A stretch of DNA of 64,000 bases from Psychrosphaera haliotis (GTDB taxonomy: Bacteria; Pseudomonadota; Gammaproteobacteria; Enterobacterales; Alteromonadaceae): positions 1,194,879-1,258,878 of the forward strand of contig NZ_WOCD01000003.1 in NCBI RefSeq assembly GCF_009728465.1. The letters are read 5' to 3'. Below, in pieces: positions 11,011-22,569 of the stretch. Position numbers and translations under genes: made by a program. The notes beneath the pieces are model-generated. The model was given only the letters and a program-made list of their open reading frames with translations, did no database searches and was not told the DNA's origin. Position 1 is the stretch's first letter, and each line of letters opens with the position of its first letter.

Positions 11011-12483
11011 CTACATCATTACTACGTCAAACTGGTCCTGATTATACATAGGTTCCGTTTTGACTTTAATTTGTTTACCAATAAATACTTCAAGCTCTGC
11101 TAGATTATGATATTCATCGTTTATTAGTGACTCAGCCACGGCCGGTGAAGCATAAACAATAAATTGATCTGCTTTATAAGCTCGGTTTACACGAACAATT
11201 TCACGCAATAATTCGGCACAAATAGTTTCTACCGTTTTTACATAACCTCGACCTTTACAAGCTGGACAAGTGCCACATAAAACGTGCTCTAAACTTTCTC
11301 GTGTGCGCTTTCTCGTCATTTCAACTAAGCCTAAACTAGAGAAGCCATTTATCTTAGTTTTTACCTTATCTTTACCCAGCGCCAATTCCAAACTGTGTAG
11401 GACACGACGTTGATGGTCAGTACTGTCCATATCAATAAAGTCGATAATGATGATGCCACCTAAATTACGCAATCTAAGCTGACGAGCAATGGCTTGTGTT
11501 GCCTCACTATTAGTATTAAAAATAGTGTCTTCTAAGCTTCGGTGTCCCACAAAAGCACCAGTATTTATATCTATTGTGGTCATTGCTTCCGTTTGGTCAA
11601 TAACCAAATAGCCGCCGGATTTTAGCTCTACCTTTTTGTCTAATGCGCGCTTAATTTCAGCTTCTACATCAAACAAATCAAAGATTGGACGCTCACCAGG
11701 GTAATACTCTAACTTAGACGTCATCTCTGGCATAAACTCTTCAGTAAATGCGGTAAGTTCTCCATACATCAATTTAGAGTCAATTCGAACACGTTCAAGT
11801 TCGTCGGTAATAAAGTCTCGGATCACTCTAAACGCTAGGCTCAAGTCTTCGTATAAAACGGCTTGATTACGCGTTTTTTTCTTTTTCTTTATGATTTTTT
11901 GCCACAGTTTTTTTAAGAATAAAGCATCTTGTGCCAATTCCTCTTTGCCTGCGCCTTCAGCCGCAGTGCGCACGATAAAGGCGCCTTCACCTTCTTCGTA
12001 ATGCTCTTCAACTATGGATTTTAAACGACTTCGTTCTCTGTCATTTTCTATTCGCTGTGAAATACCAACATGTTTTGAGTCTGGCATAAATACTAAGTAT
12101 CGAGAGGGCAACGTAATATCCGTCGTCAGTCTCGCACCTTTTGTGCCTAGAGGGTCTTTAACTACCTGAACGATAATTTTCTGTCCTTCACGAACTAACT
12201 CTTTAATGTCTCTTGCGGTATTGCTATTGGAGGTAATCTGATCTTTTTCATCGTCATAAGTAATGATATCGGATGCGTGTAAAAATGCGGCTTTTTCCAT
12301 ACCGATATCGACAAACGCTGCTTGCATACCTGGTAATACTCGACTTACTTTGCCTAAGTAGATGTTGCCAACAATTCCGCTCGCACTTTGACGCTCAACG
12401 TGAAGTTCTTGCAACATGCCATTCTCAACCGCTGCAACTCTTGTTTCACTTGGAGTAACGTTAACTAGTAACTCTACACTCAT
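11011..12483 (-). CDS. rng: Ribonuclease G
   Basis: Endoribonuclease of the RNase E/G family, which matures the 16S rRNA 5' end and degrades some mRNAs. The 490 residues have an S1 domain near 38-128 (GNIYLGKVSRVLPGMQAAFV). The catalytic part contains DFIDM and TIDINTGAF, the Asp residues that bind magnesium. The zinc-link CGTCPACKGRGYVKT near residue 405 joins dimers. The long scaffold tail of RNase E is absent, which is why I call rng rather than rne. It lies between maf and tsaE; the start is 1 base after the maf stop, so the two overlap functionally as an operon. Confidence 0.95.
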   Translation of the reverse strand: MSVELLVNVTPSETRVAAVENGMLQELHVERQSASGIVGNIYLGKVSRVLPGMQAAFVDIGMEKAAFLHASDIITYDDEKDQITSNSNTARDIKELVREGQKIIVQVVKDPLGTKGARLTTDITLPSRYLVFMPDSKHVGISQRIENDRERSRLKSIVEEHYEEGEGAFIVRTAAEGAGKEELAQDALFLKKLWQKIIKKKKKTRNQAVLYEDLSLAFRVIRDFITDELERVRIDSKLMYGELTAFTEEFMPEMTSKLEYYPGERPIFDLFDVEAEIKRALDKKVELKSGGYLVIDQTEAMTTIDINTGAFVGHRSLEDTIFNTNSEATQAIARQLRLRNLGGIIIIDFIDMDSTDHQRRVLHSLELALGKDKVKTKINGFSSLGLVEMTRKRTRESLEHVLCGTCPACKGRGYVKTVETICAELLREIVRVNRAYKADQFIVYASPAVAESLINDEYHNLAELEVFIGKQIKVKTEPMYNQDQFDVVMM

Positions 12484-12484
12484 A

Positions 12485-13048
12485 CTACTTAAATTCCTTC
12501 AATGTCGCGTCTAATTCAACGAGTGGCAATCCGACAACCGCACTCACACTACCATTTATAGAAGTAACAAATTTGCCACCAATGCCTTGTATGGCATAAG
12601 AACCGGCCTTATCTTGCGGCTCTCCGGTATGCCAATAGTCAATAACTTGCTGCTCGGTTACTGTTGCAAACTGCACGCTTGTAATTACCGTTTTAGTCAC
12701 TGTTTTAGCTTTAGTAACTACACTATAGGCCGTCATTACTTGATGTTCTTTGCCTGATAGCGCCATTAACATGCTTTTGCATTCGTCCAGGCTTTCTGGT
12801 TTACCTAATATCTCGCCATTGTTAACCACCGTCGTATCTGAACCAATAACCAGTGAGTCTTCAGGGCTGATGATCTTATTAAATATGGCAACGGCTTTTT
12901 GATTTGCAAGTCGTTCAACGTAATGTTGAGGATCTTCGTTATCTAAAACGGACTCATCGATATCGGCACTTTGTTGCTCAAAGCTTGGGACTAAGTAACC
13001 GAGTAATTGCTTTCTTCTTGGAGACTGACTAGCGAGTATAATTTTCAT
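12485..13048 (-). CDS. maf: Maf-family nucleotide pyrophosphatase (dTTP/UTP type, YhdE)
   Basis: House-cleaning enzyme that hydrolyses dTTP, UTP and modified nucleotides to monophosphates. The 187 residues start with the family signature ASQSPRRKQLLG. Also present are ESVLDNEDPQHYVERLA-like substrate residues, the catalytic SDTTV segment (near residue 69), and the Maf motif around GKEHQVMTAYSVV and DKAGSYAIQGIGG. The YhdE subfamily is suggested by its place between rng and mreD, which is conserved. Nothing unusual is seen. Confidence 0.93.
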   Translation of the reverse strand: MKIILASQSPRRKQLLGYLVPSFEQQSADIDESVLDNEDPQHYVERLANQKAVAIFNKIISPEDSLVIGSDTTVVNNGEILGKPESLDECKSMLMALSGKEHQVMTAYSVVTKAKTVTKTVITSVQFATVTEQQVIDYWHTGEPQDKAGSYAIQGIGGKFVTSINGSVSAVVGLPLVELDATLKEFK

Positions 13049-13054
13049 AAAGCC

Positions 13055-13543
13055 TCATCGTATTTTAAAGCGTCTTCTGTAACCACGAAGAACAGGAAAC
13101 AACCATAGCCAAAAGAGGCTACTTGTAAGTGCTGGATACAAATACTCAATGGAAAAACTAACATCAATCAAAAATCGATTAGTCCAAAAAATAACAAAAT
13201 GGTAAAGAATCAAAAATATAAAAATAATAGACGCCTGTTGCCAGATAGAAAAGTTTCTTAATTTTTGAAAGTTATTAGCCGAGATATAAATAACTATGGA
13301 CATAGCAAGGGCGTGAACGCCCAAAATAGTGCCGAGTAAAATATCCAATGCAAAACCTAATATCCACGCTACGCCAACATTAACTCGGTGTGGTAATGCC
13401 ATGGTCCAATATATTAATACCAATGCTAACCAGTCTGGGCGAAATGCTTTTAATTCTAAAGGTAGCGGCATAATGCTTAAAATAAGCGCAATAAAAAGAG
13501 TAATTCCAATGAACCACCATGAAGACTTTGTAATTCGAGCCAC
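13055..13543 (-). CDS. mreD: Rod shape-determining protein MreD
   Basis: Inner-membrane partner of MreC in the elongasome. The 162 residues are hydrophobic, with about five predicted membrane helices, and the motif RPDWLALVLIYWTMALPHRV is typical of MreD. The start is GTG, and its first base overlaps the mreC stop (TAGTG), so translation is coupled. It forms an operon with mreB, mreC, maf and rng. Confidence 0.93.
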   Translation of the reverse strand: MARITKSSWWFIGITLFIALILSIMPLPLELKAFRPDWLALVLIYWTMALPHRVNVGVAWILGFALDILLGTILGVHALAMSIVIYISANNFQKLRNFSIWQQASIIFIFLILYHFVIFWTNRFLIDVSFSIEYLYPALTSSLFWLWLFPVLRGYRRRFKIR

Positions 13544-14376
13544 TATTCAAGATCCTTTTTATCTGGCCACAGTAAAAGAACGTGCCTGAGTCTATTAACC
13601 TGTGCTACTGGGGATGCACTCACAATTAGAAATGGTTTTGAGGGATCGTTGTGTACCTCTTTAACCACAGCCACCGGGTAACCATCTGGGAATAATCCAC
13701 CTAGGCCCGACGTAATTAATTTATCGCCCACTTTAATATCTGTGTCGTGAGGCACGTTATTAAGCACCATACGGTTGATATCGCCGGTACCACTTACAAT
13801 TGCTCTTATATCGTTTCTTAGATTGCGCACTGGTATCGCGTGGGTTTGATCCGTTAACAAAATAACTCGGGCGGTATTATTGCCCGTTGATATTACCTGA
13901 CCAACTACACCGACCTCATCTATAACAGGTTGCCCAGCAAAAACATCCGCAGACTGACCTTTGTCTATTAATACATTGTGTGAAAATGGATGATTGGCTA
14001 CCGCCATTATTTCAGCTACGACTTTTTTTGCTTCAATACGCGCGTTTGTATCGAGCAGCGCTCTTAACTTAGCGTTTTCATTAAGCAACATTTGATAGCG
14101 TTGCAGCTTTTCGTTTTGGATGAGTTGTAAATTCTTTAGACGAGTATTTTCGTCTAAAATAAACTGCTTACGTGCCGCGTACTTTGAAAGGCTATCGATA
14201 CTTTGTTGCGGTAAGTCCGCAATATATTGAATAGGAGCAACAACACTACTGAGAGTATTTCTAATTTGTTTTGAACTATCCGTATAAACATCAACTGTCA
14301 TTGCAACAATGCTTAAAACAAAAACTATTGCAAATCTTAGTGTTAGGGCTGGTCCTGCGCCAAAAATGGGATTCAT
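13543..14376 (-). CDS. mreC: Rod shape-determining protein MreC
   Basis: Periplasmic scaffold that links MreB filaments to the peptidoglycan synthases PBP2 and RodA. I choose the ATG at 14374-14376 (MNPIFGAGPALTLRF), the usual MreC start, with AGGT about 6 bases upstream. An in-frame start 33 bases earlier lacks such support. The protein has 277 residues: a membrane anchor near 15-33, a coiled coil around 60-105 (NTRLKNLQLIQNEKLQRYQM), then the beta-barrel domain with GQPVIDEVGVVGQVIS and DKLITSGLGGLFPDGYPVA. Confidence 0.93.
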   Translation of the reverse strand: MNPIFGAGPALTLRFAIVFVLSIVAMTVDVYTDSSKQIRNTLSSVVAPIQYIADLPQQSIDSLSKYAARKQFILDENTRLKNLQLIQNEKLQRYQMLLNENAKLRALLDTNARIEAKKVVAEIMAVANHPFSHNVLIDKGQSADVFAGQPVIDEVGVVGQVISTGNNTARVILLTDQTHAIPVRNLRNDIRAIVSGTGDINRMVLNNVPHDTDIKVGDKLITSGLGGLFPDGYPVAVVKEVHNDPSKPFLIVSASPVAQVNRLRHVLLLWPDKKDLE

Positions 14377-14463
14377 ACGGTTACCTAATATTAAACGGAT
14401 TGTCAGCAAAACGGCAGTCGAAACTGCCGTTATTGTTCAAGCTTTAATTACCTAACCAGACTA

Positions 14464-15567
<1,104 letters not shown>

Positions 15568-15598
15568 TTATTCACTGGGCAAGAGCCTAGAGCAAACA

Positions 15599-15648
15599 AA
15601 TTGAAAATTCGGTGATTAAATTACAAAAACCGATTTTAATTTTCAATT
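15599..15648 (-). terminator. AT-rich inverted repeat between mreB and mshQ, possible terminator
   Basis: The arms AATTGAAAAT-CGG and CCG-ATTTTCAATT are separated by about 17 bases, with a few unpaired bases, just after the mshQ stop codon. It could end the MSHA transcript on the minus strand. The stem is weak and lacks a clear GC clamp, so the call is tentative. The rest of the 149-base gap should hold the mreB promoter. Confidence 0.35.
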
Positions 15649-15656
15649 TTTACCCA

Positions 15657-18600
15657 TTACCGCTCTCTTTTATATATTATTCTTTCATTACCGCTGAATC
15701 GGCCAAAGGTAACTTGGGTTGTTGGTAGGTTTAAATCAAGTGCATCGTCTATACCGTCGCCATCAACGTCAGTGAAGGTGACCGTTGCATCAGCATCCCA
15801 ATCCCAGCGTAAAAATCCATTTTCGGTTTCTAAATCAACATCTATATTGAAGCTGCCAATATTTAAACTACCTGGACTTTTAAACGGCAACACAATAAAC
15901 CCATTATTGGCCGTAACAGTGGATTTGCTATCAAAACCGTCCAGCTCCGTGGTTGCATTAGTTGTATCTAACGTATACTTAGGTCCATTGTTTGCTACAT
16001 CAAATTCATTTAGGCCATCAATTGTAATTGCATCTTGGGTAAATACAGTGCAATTGTCATCGTTGTTTCGCTGCCAATTTTGACTATTAGTAAAAACTTG
16101 CAACTCCGCTCGCCACGGTAAGTCTTGTAGTTCAGAGCCGTACGCATTATCAACCTTCATACGAGCATACTGCTGCTCTGTGCCTTGGATATTATCAATT
16201 TGAACCGTCTGATATGAAGTGTCTGTATTTACCGACTTTATACCTACGCCAAAATTATCCAAAAAGGCATTGGCCGTTATTGTTAAATTAATGTCTGAAT
16301 CAAATGGAACATCAGGTGAGCTAGTTTTTGAATACTTTAGTTGCTGATTTAACAACTCGTAACTGCGTAAACCATCTACTTTATCTGTATCAATTTCTGA
16401 AACCGACAAATTAGTATTATTCATTGTGATTGAGTTATTGGTATTTACGTTGTTATCAAGATAGGTATTACTAACCATTTCAGTACTAATAGTCGTTAAA
16501 TTTTGCTGCCAATAATTTAAAACATCTGCAAACTCTGTGGTTTCATTAATCGCATTTTTAGCCGTTAGGGTAATTATAGGCGCAATGTCCCAACCAAACT
16601 CTTGGCCTATATAATTAGAAGCATTACAAGAACCTGCAAGGGAAGGTGTATTTACTGATGCTTGGTAATAACTTATGGCAAAAAAGCCTTCAAGTTGGGT
16701 GTCTGTGCTTATGCTTTGCCCCAAATAATCAGTGTCTGTAAACGACATCTGAAGTCTGGCAGACTCATCGTAATTCACATTTAATATGGCAGTATTGGCA
16801 CTGCCTGATATATCAACCGCCACAGTACCTGAATTAGGAGCAACATTTGTACTGTTTGCAATCAGTAAGGTTTCTAGGTCATTTGGTGTTATTGATGGAG
16901 CAACCGATAAAATTTCTGCATCAGAAGGCATTGTACGGTTAGCTTCTACAGAATATTTGCCTGACGGTACGTAATTTTGCAGAACGGTTCCATCGGCACA
17001 CTGCCCCGATATAATTACTTGTTCTTCAATAGCTGCAACATTGTTTGAATCGCCGTCGGCCCATTGTGCCGATAGTTTTGCAGGAATGAAGCCCAGTGTT
17101 GCTGACGTGCTAGATAAGTTTCCATCAGCGTCATTAACTTGGATTGAAATTTGGCCTGCCTCGGCATAGTTTACGTTGATTTGCGCTTGAGCATTATTAT
17201 CAAAAGGCACACTAACCGGAGTGCCCACTTGTGTTGCACTATGATCTTGCCCCTGGATATTTGCTGCGGCGTTATTTAGCACTGAACCAGCATCTGGAGC
17301 CACATAATTGTAACTAAAGGTGAGAGGAAAATTGCCATTAGAATAAGCAGGTACACAAGCTCCGCCAACGCCAGTATCTGGCGACTTCACCGCTTGAATT
17401 GTAAATGAATTAGCGCTACATGATTGTGCATTGTTATTATTGCCTGAGGTTACAATAAAGCCACTTGAAGCGACGTTGTAATCACAAGAGTTATCGCCGG
17501 TAGCTGTATTGGAACACTGAATGTCAGTTGCTATCGACGACTCGCCCGTTAAGGTAAAGTTGCCCACATTGGTTTCAGTAAATTGAGCGTCATTTAGAAC
17601 TCCTGTTGAGCCGCTAATGGTGTAAGTTCCTAAATTTGACTGAACGCCAGAAACATCCTTTTTGAGGGTAAACTCAATGTCACTGCCGCTATACAGCACG
17701 CTGCAGTCAGAATTTGCACACGCTCTCAAGTTTACCGAGTGTGCCGCACAGGACACACCATTTCCAGTATGGACTATTTCAATATGATCCAATCCTGCAA
17801 CGCAAGGTCTAGCCTTTCTCATGAGCTTGTTTACTTGACTTTGGGAGTAGGCAAACGGGATCACATTTACTTCGTCAATAGCACCATCAAATACTTTTAA
17901 AATACTAGTGCCGGTATACAAGTTGCCGATATAAAAATTGGAATCCGTATTTGGTATTAACGTACTCGACTCTGGATACTTACCTTCTAATACGCCATCA
18001 ACATAAACACTTACTCTTTCATTGCTCGGTAACGTACCATCAAAAACAACGGCTAAATGATACCATTGCTCAGTATTAAACACTTTTTGCGTAGCAAAAC
18101 GATCGTTTTGAGTATCAATGTCTATGTATAGCTTTCCGCCTTGGCCATTTAAAAAGAAAATACCGTAAGAAATATTGCTCGAAAAGTTTGGCCTTTTCGA
18201 CATGATACCGCGAGCATTAGTGCCGTTGGTTTGTGAAAATGAATCAGCCTTAAACCAAGCAGAAAGCGTTAACTGGGATGTATTATCTAAACTGTCTCTA
18301 TCTTCAACTTCTAAGTAATCGTCCTCTCCATCAAAGGTACCGTAATGGCACGTGCCTGGTGAACCCACAATTGCGGCATCTTCAAAAGCAGTATTGGCTC
18401 CTGTGCCGTTCGCAAAACCATGGGCCTTACCATTAAAGTCAGAGCCCGAACTATCTTTAACTTCACCTGTAGAACCATCCCAACTGAACTCATCTAAACG
18501 CCATTCGCCCGAAGCGCAGTTGCCCTCTATTAGCGACAGTTCAGCCGCCGCTGTATAACTTCTATCACCAAAGCTTGTCATGGTATGTAAGCGTAGGTAT

Positions 18601-21600
18601 TTGGCATTTATTGAGTCAAAGTTGAACGTTTGAAGACTAGTAATATTCTCGCCTTCAAATATATAACTTGGTGTAACTGGCGTACCTAACACCCTAAGTT
18701 CCGTTAAACCTGTATAAGTTCTATCGCCATGGTTATTGATAGTGATGAGTTTTAAACCCACAGCACCCGTTACTCTGTCTTCTGCGTCTAAAACAATTTG
18801 GTGTGGGCCTTTACTTTCTGGCAAGTAAAAAGAATGCGCGGAAGTTACCGAAGGACCAAGCAACTCAAACTCACGAGCCCCAATATAGTTACGATCTCCG
18901 TAATTATTAATTGTTATAAACTTTGCGTCGGTTACATTGAGGGGCACGTCTTCAGGGTCAATATAAAAAGACTCAATATCAACGCCCATTTGCGCTGTAA
19001 ACGTTTTGCTCTCAGTTACTGAGCTACCACGAACCTCAAACTGACGGGCACCGATGTAGTTTCTATCACCATGATTGTTTATGGTGACCAACCGGACACC
19101 CGTAACATCGCTGACAATATCGTCGGCATCTAAAGTAAATAACTGGCCATCTCTATTCTCAAGTGCATTAAATATGGTGGTTTCTGTGATCGCGTCGCCC
19201 AATATTTTAAATTCTCGAGCGCCAATATAGTTTGTATCACCATGGTTACTTATTGTTCTGAGCCTTACACCAATAACATCGGTAGGAACATCATTGGCAT
19301 CTATCGTAAATACTTGCTCTTCAGCAATTTGTTCCGCTGTAAATATGGTTGTTTCGGCAACTGATTTACCAAGTAGTTTAAAATCTCTTGCGCCAGTATA
19401 ATTTGGGTCGCCATAATTTGTGACGGTTTCAAGTCTGTACTCTATTACCCCAGTAGGTAGGTTATTGCTGTCTAACTCAAAAAACTCTCCAGCACTGCTC
19501 ATTTGAGCTTCAAAAGAGTAAATAGGTCCAACCGTATCACCAATAAAGCTAATTTCTCTTACGCCGGTATATTGAGGGTCACCATGGTTAGTCAGTGATA
19601 CAAATCGCACCGCCGTTACATTTGAAATTGGAGCAATTGACCAAGTTTGTACGTCGTTACTCATTGCAGATGTTAAAACAATCGTACCGTCAGGTAACAT
19701 TGCGTCTTGCCAAACATTGCTGGACTGTTGATATTGAATTTTGAACGTAGCAACGGAACGATCATCCACTCCATAATTGGTTAGCTCAACCGTATCTATG
19801 TTTATAACATCGCCATTGATACCATCTTTATTCGTATCAAAACTGAACTCAATTTCATTGTCCTGTTTTCGACTTAACCAACGTGTTGCGTAATTGCCAT
19901 CATGAATATTCTGAGCGCCCCAGCTAGTATTGTTATATTCAGAGTCCACTCGCGTGACTTCACCACCATGAGCTGGCAAAGAAAAGTTATAGTTTGGTAA
20001 ACCAGCTGCACTGCCCGGCACTTGAATATACTGCCAGCTAGCACTTGCCGCTGTTTTATAGGCCATTTGGAATTGTTTTATTGAGCGATCATCATTGCCA
20101 TAGTTTCTAAGATAAATCCGTTCCGCAGTAAAGGCATCACTGGTCTCCTGTGGTACTCCGTTACCATTACCATCAAAGATAAAATCTAATTTGGCATTGG
20201 CCTTACGACTCAACCACAAGGTTTTAAAATCACCGTCAATCAGGTTTTTAGCGGCCCAATTGGTATTGTTATACTCAGACTCTACGTAGCTTAGCTCGGC
20301 ACCGTTATTGTCCAACGCAAAGTTAAAGTTAGCGTCGCCAACGGCAGCTCCTGGTACTTTTATGGTTTGCCAAACACCCGCTGAATTCGCTGTTAATACC
20401 TCTAATTGGAATTCAAATATTGAGCGGTCATCGTTGCCGTAATTTAAAATTGAAAATCTATCAAACGTAAAATAGTCATCTTGTGTGCCAGCCACACCGT
20501 CCTGATCAACATCAAACTCAAATGTAAGGTAGTTATTGGTATTGCGACTCAACCAAAGTGTTGTTGAGTTACCGTCGTGAATATTGGCCGCTGCCCATGT
20601 GCTGTTATTGTACTCGTTACCAACGGCAGTTAAATTGGCTCCGTTATTAACCATAGCAAAGTTAAAGTTCGCATCGCCAATGGCTGCTCCCGGCACGTTA
20701 ACTAATTGCCAATTACTATTAGACGCGGTAGTTACTTCAATTTGAAATTCTTTGATCGATCTATCGTCGTTTCCATAATTCACCAAATAAAACTGTTCAA
20801 AAGTGAACAAGTCTTCAGCAGAGCCTAAAGTACCGTCTTCGTTGGGATCAAACTGAAAGCCAAGTTTCGCGGTTTGGTTTCTAGCCAACCAATAGGTATT
20901 CTCATCACCGTCATGAATATTATCCGCACCATAGGTAGTAGTATTTAACTCACTACTGATTTCTGACAATACGCCACCTTGATGAGACATGGCGAAGTTA
21001 TAATTTGCTTCACCTACAACGGCACCTGGTACAGTTATTTTATGCCACTCGGGATTGGCAACGGTTTTTACCGCGACTTGAAACTGACGAAGCGAGCGGT
21101 CATCGGTACCGCCATAATTTCGAACTCTAATTTGGTTTAGGTTAAACAAGTCATTGAAGTCACCATCTGCACCCGAAACGCCGCTGCGGTCTGGGTCAAA
21201 GGTAAATTCAAAAGTATTGTGGCCTTTACGACTTAGCCAAAGTGTATTTTGGTCGCCATCGTTAATATGATCGCCCGACCAGTAAGCATTGTTATAAGCA
21301 CTGTCGACTAATCCCAGCACACCACCATCAATATCTCTTGAGTAAATGTACTCGGGATCGCCACTCATTGACGTTGGCACCTCTAAACGCTGCCAGGTTG
21401 TTCCGTCTTTGGTGTATTCAATTTGAAATTCACGAACCGATCTATCATCCGCTCCATAATTGTAAACTTCCAACTCATCAATGGTAATGCCATCGCCTGT
21501 TGAGCCATTCCAATCTGTATCAAAATTGTATTCAATGATATTTCGGCCATTTCTCGAAAACCATCGCGAATTAGTATCGCCATCGTTTACGTTGGACCCT

Positions 21601-22088
21601 GCATAAGTCGTAGAATTATATTCAGAATCAACACTAACGACTCGCGCGCCCTGTGCCCAGCTTAGATAATTGATTAATCCGGTAGGGTTTTCATCAGCTA
21701 CTATAGGTATCCAGCCTGCCGTACCAAAGTCTGCGGCCAACGCATCATCTGACGTTGTTAATAAGGCAAACTCTTTGATGTTTCGACCACTGTTCGTATA
21801 GTTTTTTAAACTTAAACCTTCAAAACAGCGCGGATCGCCAGTGGAATCTAATAAAATATTAATATCATTGGTTTGATAACGACTAAGCCATCGACTTCGT
21901 TCATCATTATCAATTAAGTTTGCGGCTGCCCAAGTAGAGTTGTTGTATTCAAATTGGACGCCAGTGACCACAGCGTCTTCTAACCCTTCACCAGCGCTAA
22001 CAGATTTAACAGTGAAAACTAAAGACAGCGCTATTAAGGAAAAAGCGAAAGAACCGATTTTTGAGGGCTTTAATACGTTACTACTCAT
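15657..22088 (-). CDS. mshQ: Giant MSHA biogenesis protein MshQ with two classes of tandem repeats
   Basis: Last gene of the MSHA locus, 2143 residues with an N-terminal signal peptide (about 1-32). Residues about 46-800 contain seven copies of a unit of about 112 residues centred on SEYNNTTWAA-NIHDGD-T-WLSR, a discoidin-like pattern. Residues about 825-1185 hold seven shorter units of about 56 residues with NHGDRNYIGAREF-like cores. A LamG/concanavalin-like domain follows near 1225-1415 (YGTFDGEDDYLEVEDRDSL). The C-terminal part (about 1550-2143) resembles the DUF6701 domain of MshQ. It overlaps mshP by 8 bases. It is probably a secreted or pilus-tip-associated adhesin; the ligand is unknown. 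Confidence 0.85.
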   Translation of the reverse strand: MSSNVLKPSKIGSFAFSLIALSLVFTVKSVSAGEGLEDAVVTGVQFEYNNSTWAAANLIDNDERSRWLSRYQTNDINILLDSTGDPRCFEGLSLKNYTNSGRNIKEFALLTTSDDALAADFGTAGWIPIVADENPTGLINYLSWAQGARVVSVDSEYNSTTYAGSNVNDGDTNSRWFSRNGRNIIEYNFDTDWNGSTGDGITIDELEVYNYGADDRSVREFQIEYTKDGTTWQRLEVPTSMSGDPEYIYSRDIDGGVLGLVDSAYNNAYWSGDHINDGDQNTLWLSRKGHNTFEFTFDPDRSGVSGADGDFNDLFNLNQIRVRNYGGTDDRSLRQFQVAVKTVANPEWHKITVPGAVVGEANYNFAMSHQGGVLSEISSELNTTTYGADNIHDGDENTYWLARNQTAKLGFQFDPNEDGTLGSAEDLFTFEQFYLVNYGNDDRSIKEFQIEVTTASNSNWQLVNVPGAAIGDANFNFAMVNNGANLTAVGNEYNNSTWAAANIHDGNSTTLWLSRNTNNYLTFEFDVDQDGVAGTQDDYFTFDRFSILNYGNDDRSIFEFQLEVLTANSAGVWQTIKVPGAAVGDANFNFALDNNGAELSYVESEYNNTNWAAKNLIDGDFKTLWLSRKANAKLDFIFDGNGNGVPQETSDAFTAERIYLRNYGNDDRSIKQFQMAYKTAASASWQYIQVPGSAAGLPNYNFSLPAHGGEVTRVDSEYNNTSWGAQNIHDGNYATRWLSRKQDNEIEFSFDTNKDGINGDVINIDTVELTNYGVDDRSVATFKIQYQQSSNVWQDAMLPDGTIVLTSAMSNDVQTWSIAPISNVTAVRFVSLTNHGDPQYTGVREISFIGDTVGPIYSFEAQMSSAGEFFELDSNNLPTGVIEYRLETVTNYGDPNYTGARDFKLLGKSVAETTIFTAEQIAEEQVFTIDANDVPTDVIGVRLRTISNHGDTNYIGAREFKILGDAITETTIFNALENRDGQLFTLDADDIVSDVTGVRLVTINNHGDRNYIGARQFEVRGSSVTESKTFTAQMGVDIESFYIDPEDVPLNVTDAKFITINNYGDRNYIGAREFELLGPSVTSAHSFYLPESKGPHQIVLDAEDRVTGAVGLKLITINNHGDRTYTGLTELRVLGTPVTPSYIFEGENITSLQTFNFDSINAKYLRLHTMTSFGDRSYTAAAELSLIEGNCASGEWRLDEFSWDGSTGEVKDSSGSDFNGKAHGFANGTGANTAFEDAAIVGSPGTCHYGTFDGEDDYLEVEDRDSLDNTSQLTLSAWFKADSFSQTNGTNARGIMSKRPNFSSNISYGIFFLNGQGGKLYIDIDTQNDRFATQKVFNTEQWYHLAVVFDGTLPSNERVSVYVDGVLEGKYPESSTLIPNTDSNFYIGNLYTGTSILKVFDGAIDEVNVIPFAYSQSQVNKLMRKARPCVAGLDHIEIVHTGNGVSCAAHSVNLRACANSDCSVLYSGSDIEFTLKKDVSGVQSNLGTYTISGSTGVLNDAQFTETNVGNFTLTGESSIATDIQCSNTATGDNSCDYNVASSGFIVTSGNNNNAQSCSANSFTIQAVKSPDTGVGGACVPAYSNGNFPLTFSYNYVAPDAGSVLNNAAANIQGQDHSATQVGTPVSVPFDNNAQAQINVNYAEAGQISIQVNDADGNLSSTSATLGFIPAKLSAQWADGDSNNVAAIEEQVIISGQCADGTVLQNYVPSGKYSVEANRTMPSDAEILSVAPSITPNDLETLLIANSTNVAPNSGTVAVDISGSANTAILNVNYDESARLQMSFTDTDYLGQSISTDTQLEGFFAISYYQASVNTPSLAGSCNASNYIGQEFGWDIAPIITLTAKNAINETTEFADVLNYWQQNLTTISTEMVSNTYLDNNVNTNNSITMNNTNLSVSEIDTDKVDGLRSYELLNQQLKYSKTSSPDVPFDSDINLTITANAFLDNFGVGIKSVNTDTSYQTVQIDNIQGTEQQYARMKVDNAYGSELQDLPWRAELQVFTNSQNWQRNNDDNCTVFTQDAITIDGLNEFDVANNGPKYTLDTTNATTELDGFDSKSTVTANNGFIVLPFKSPGSLNIGSFNIDVDLETENGFLRWDWDADATVTFTDVDGDGIDDALDLNLPTTQVTFGRFSGNERIIYKRER

Positions 22089-22569
22089 GCTTTTTTGCCT
22101 CTACTTCAATGGTTCTGCTCACGCACACTTCATTGGCCAAACAGGTTGCGTCTAAAATAAGTTTATTAGAGTTACTGCCCTGCAACCCTGCTTTACAAAC
22201 ACCGGTACTGACTACTTGAAAGTAGCTCGAATTTAAAATTGTTTCTTCAGAACACTGCATCACTACGTTGCAATGCAACAGACCATCGACATTAAAGTAC
22301 AACTGTTGTGAAGCTTGGCAATTGGATACGTTACTGTTTATTGGGAAAAGCTGCTGCAGAACAAAATCATTTCCGCTATCGGCTGCCAACAAGGCTCTAG
22401 TGCCTAAAATTTCATTGATACTTTGATCGTTACTTGAAGAAATTGTTTGCGTAATTCCTAAGCTCAAAATAGCAAAAACCACGACTAGAAAAACAGCAAC
22501 AATTAAGCTGCTACCGGCTTGATTGGCTAAACTCGTTGGCTGTAAGGTAGAGCTTTTTTTAAGGTACAT
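22081..22569 (-). CDS. mshP: MSHA minor-pilin-like protein MshP
   Basis: A 162-residue protein with a basic N-terminus and a hydrophobic helix (GSSLIVAVFLVVVFAILSLG) of PilX/MshP type, plus four or more cysteines in the distal half (NCQASQQ, HCNVVMQCSEE, LANEVC). It overlaps mshO upstream by 11 bases and mshQ downstream by 8, so the three are translationally coupled. It probably joins the pilus initiation tip with MshO. There is no canonical GFTLIE prepilin site, as is normal for this family. Confidence 0.85.
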   Translation of the reverse strand: MYLKKSSTLQPTSLANQAGSSLIVAVFLVVVFAILSLGITQTISSSNDQSINEILGTRALLAADSGNDFVLQQLFPINSNVSNCQASQQLYFNVDGLLHCNVVMQCSEETILNSSYFQVVSTGVCKAGLQGSNSNKLILDATCLANEVCVSRTIEVEAKKHE

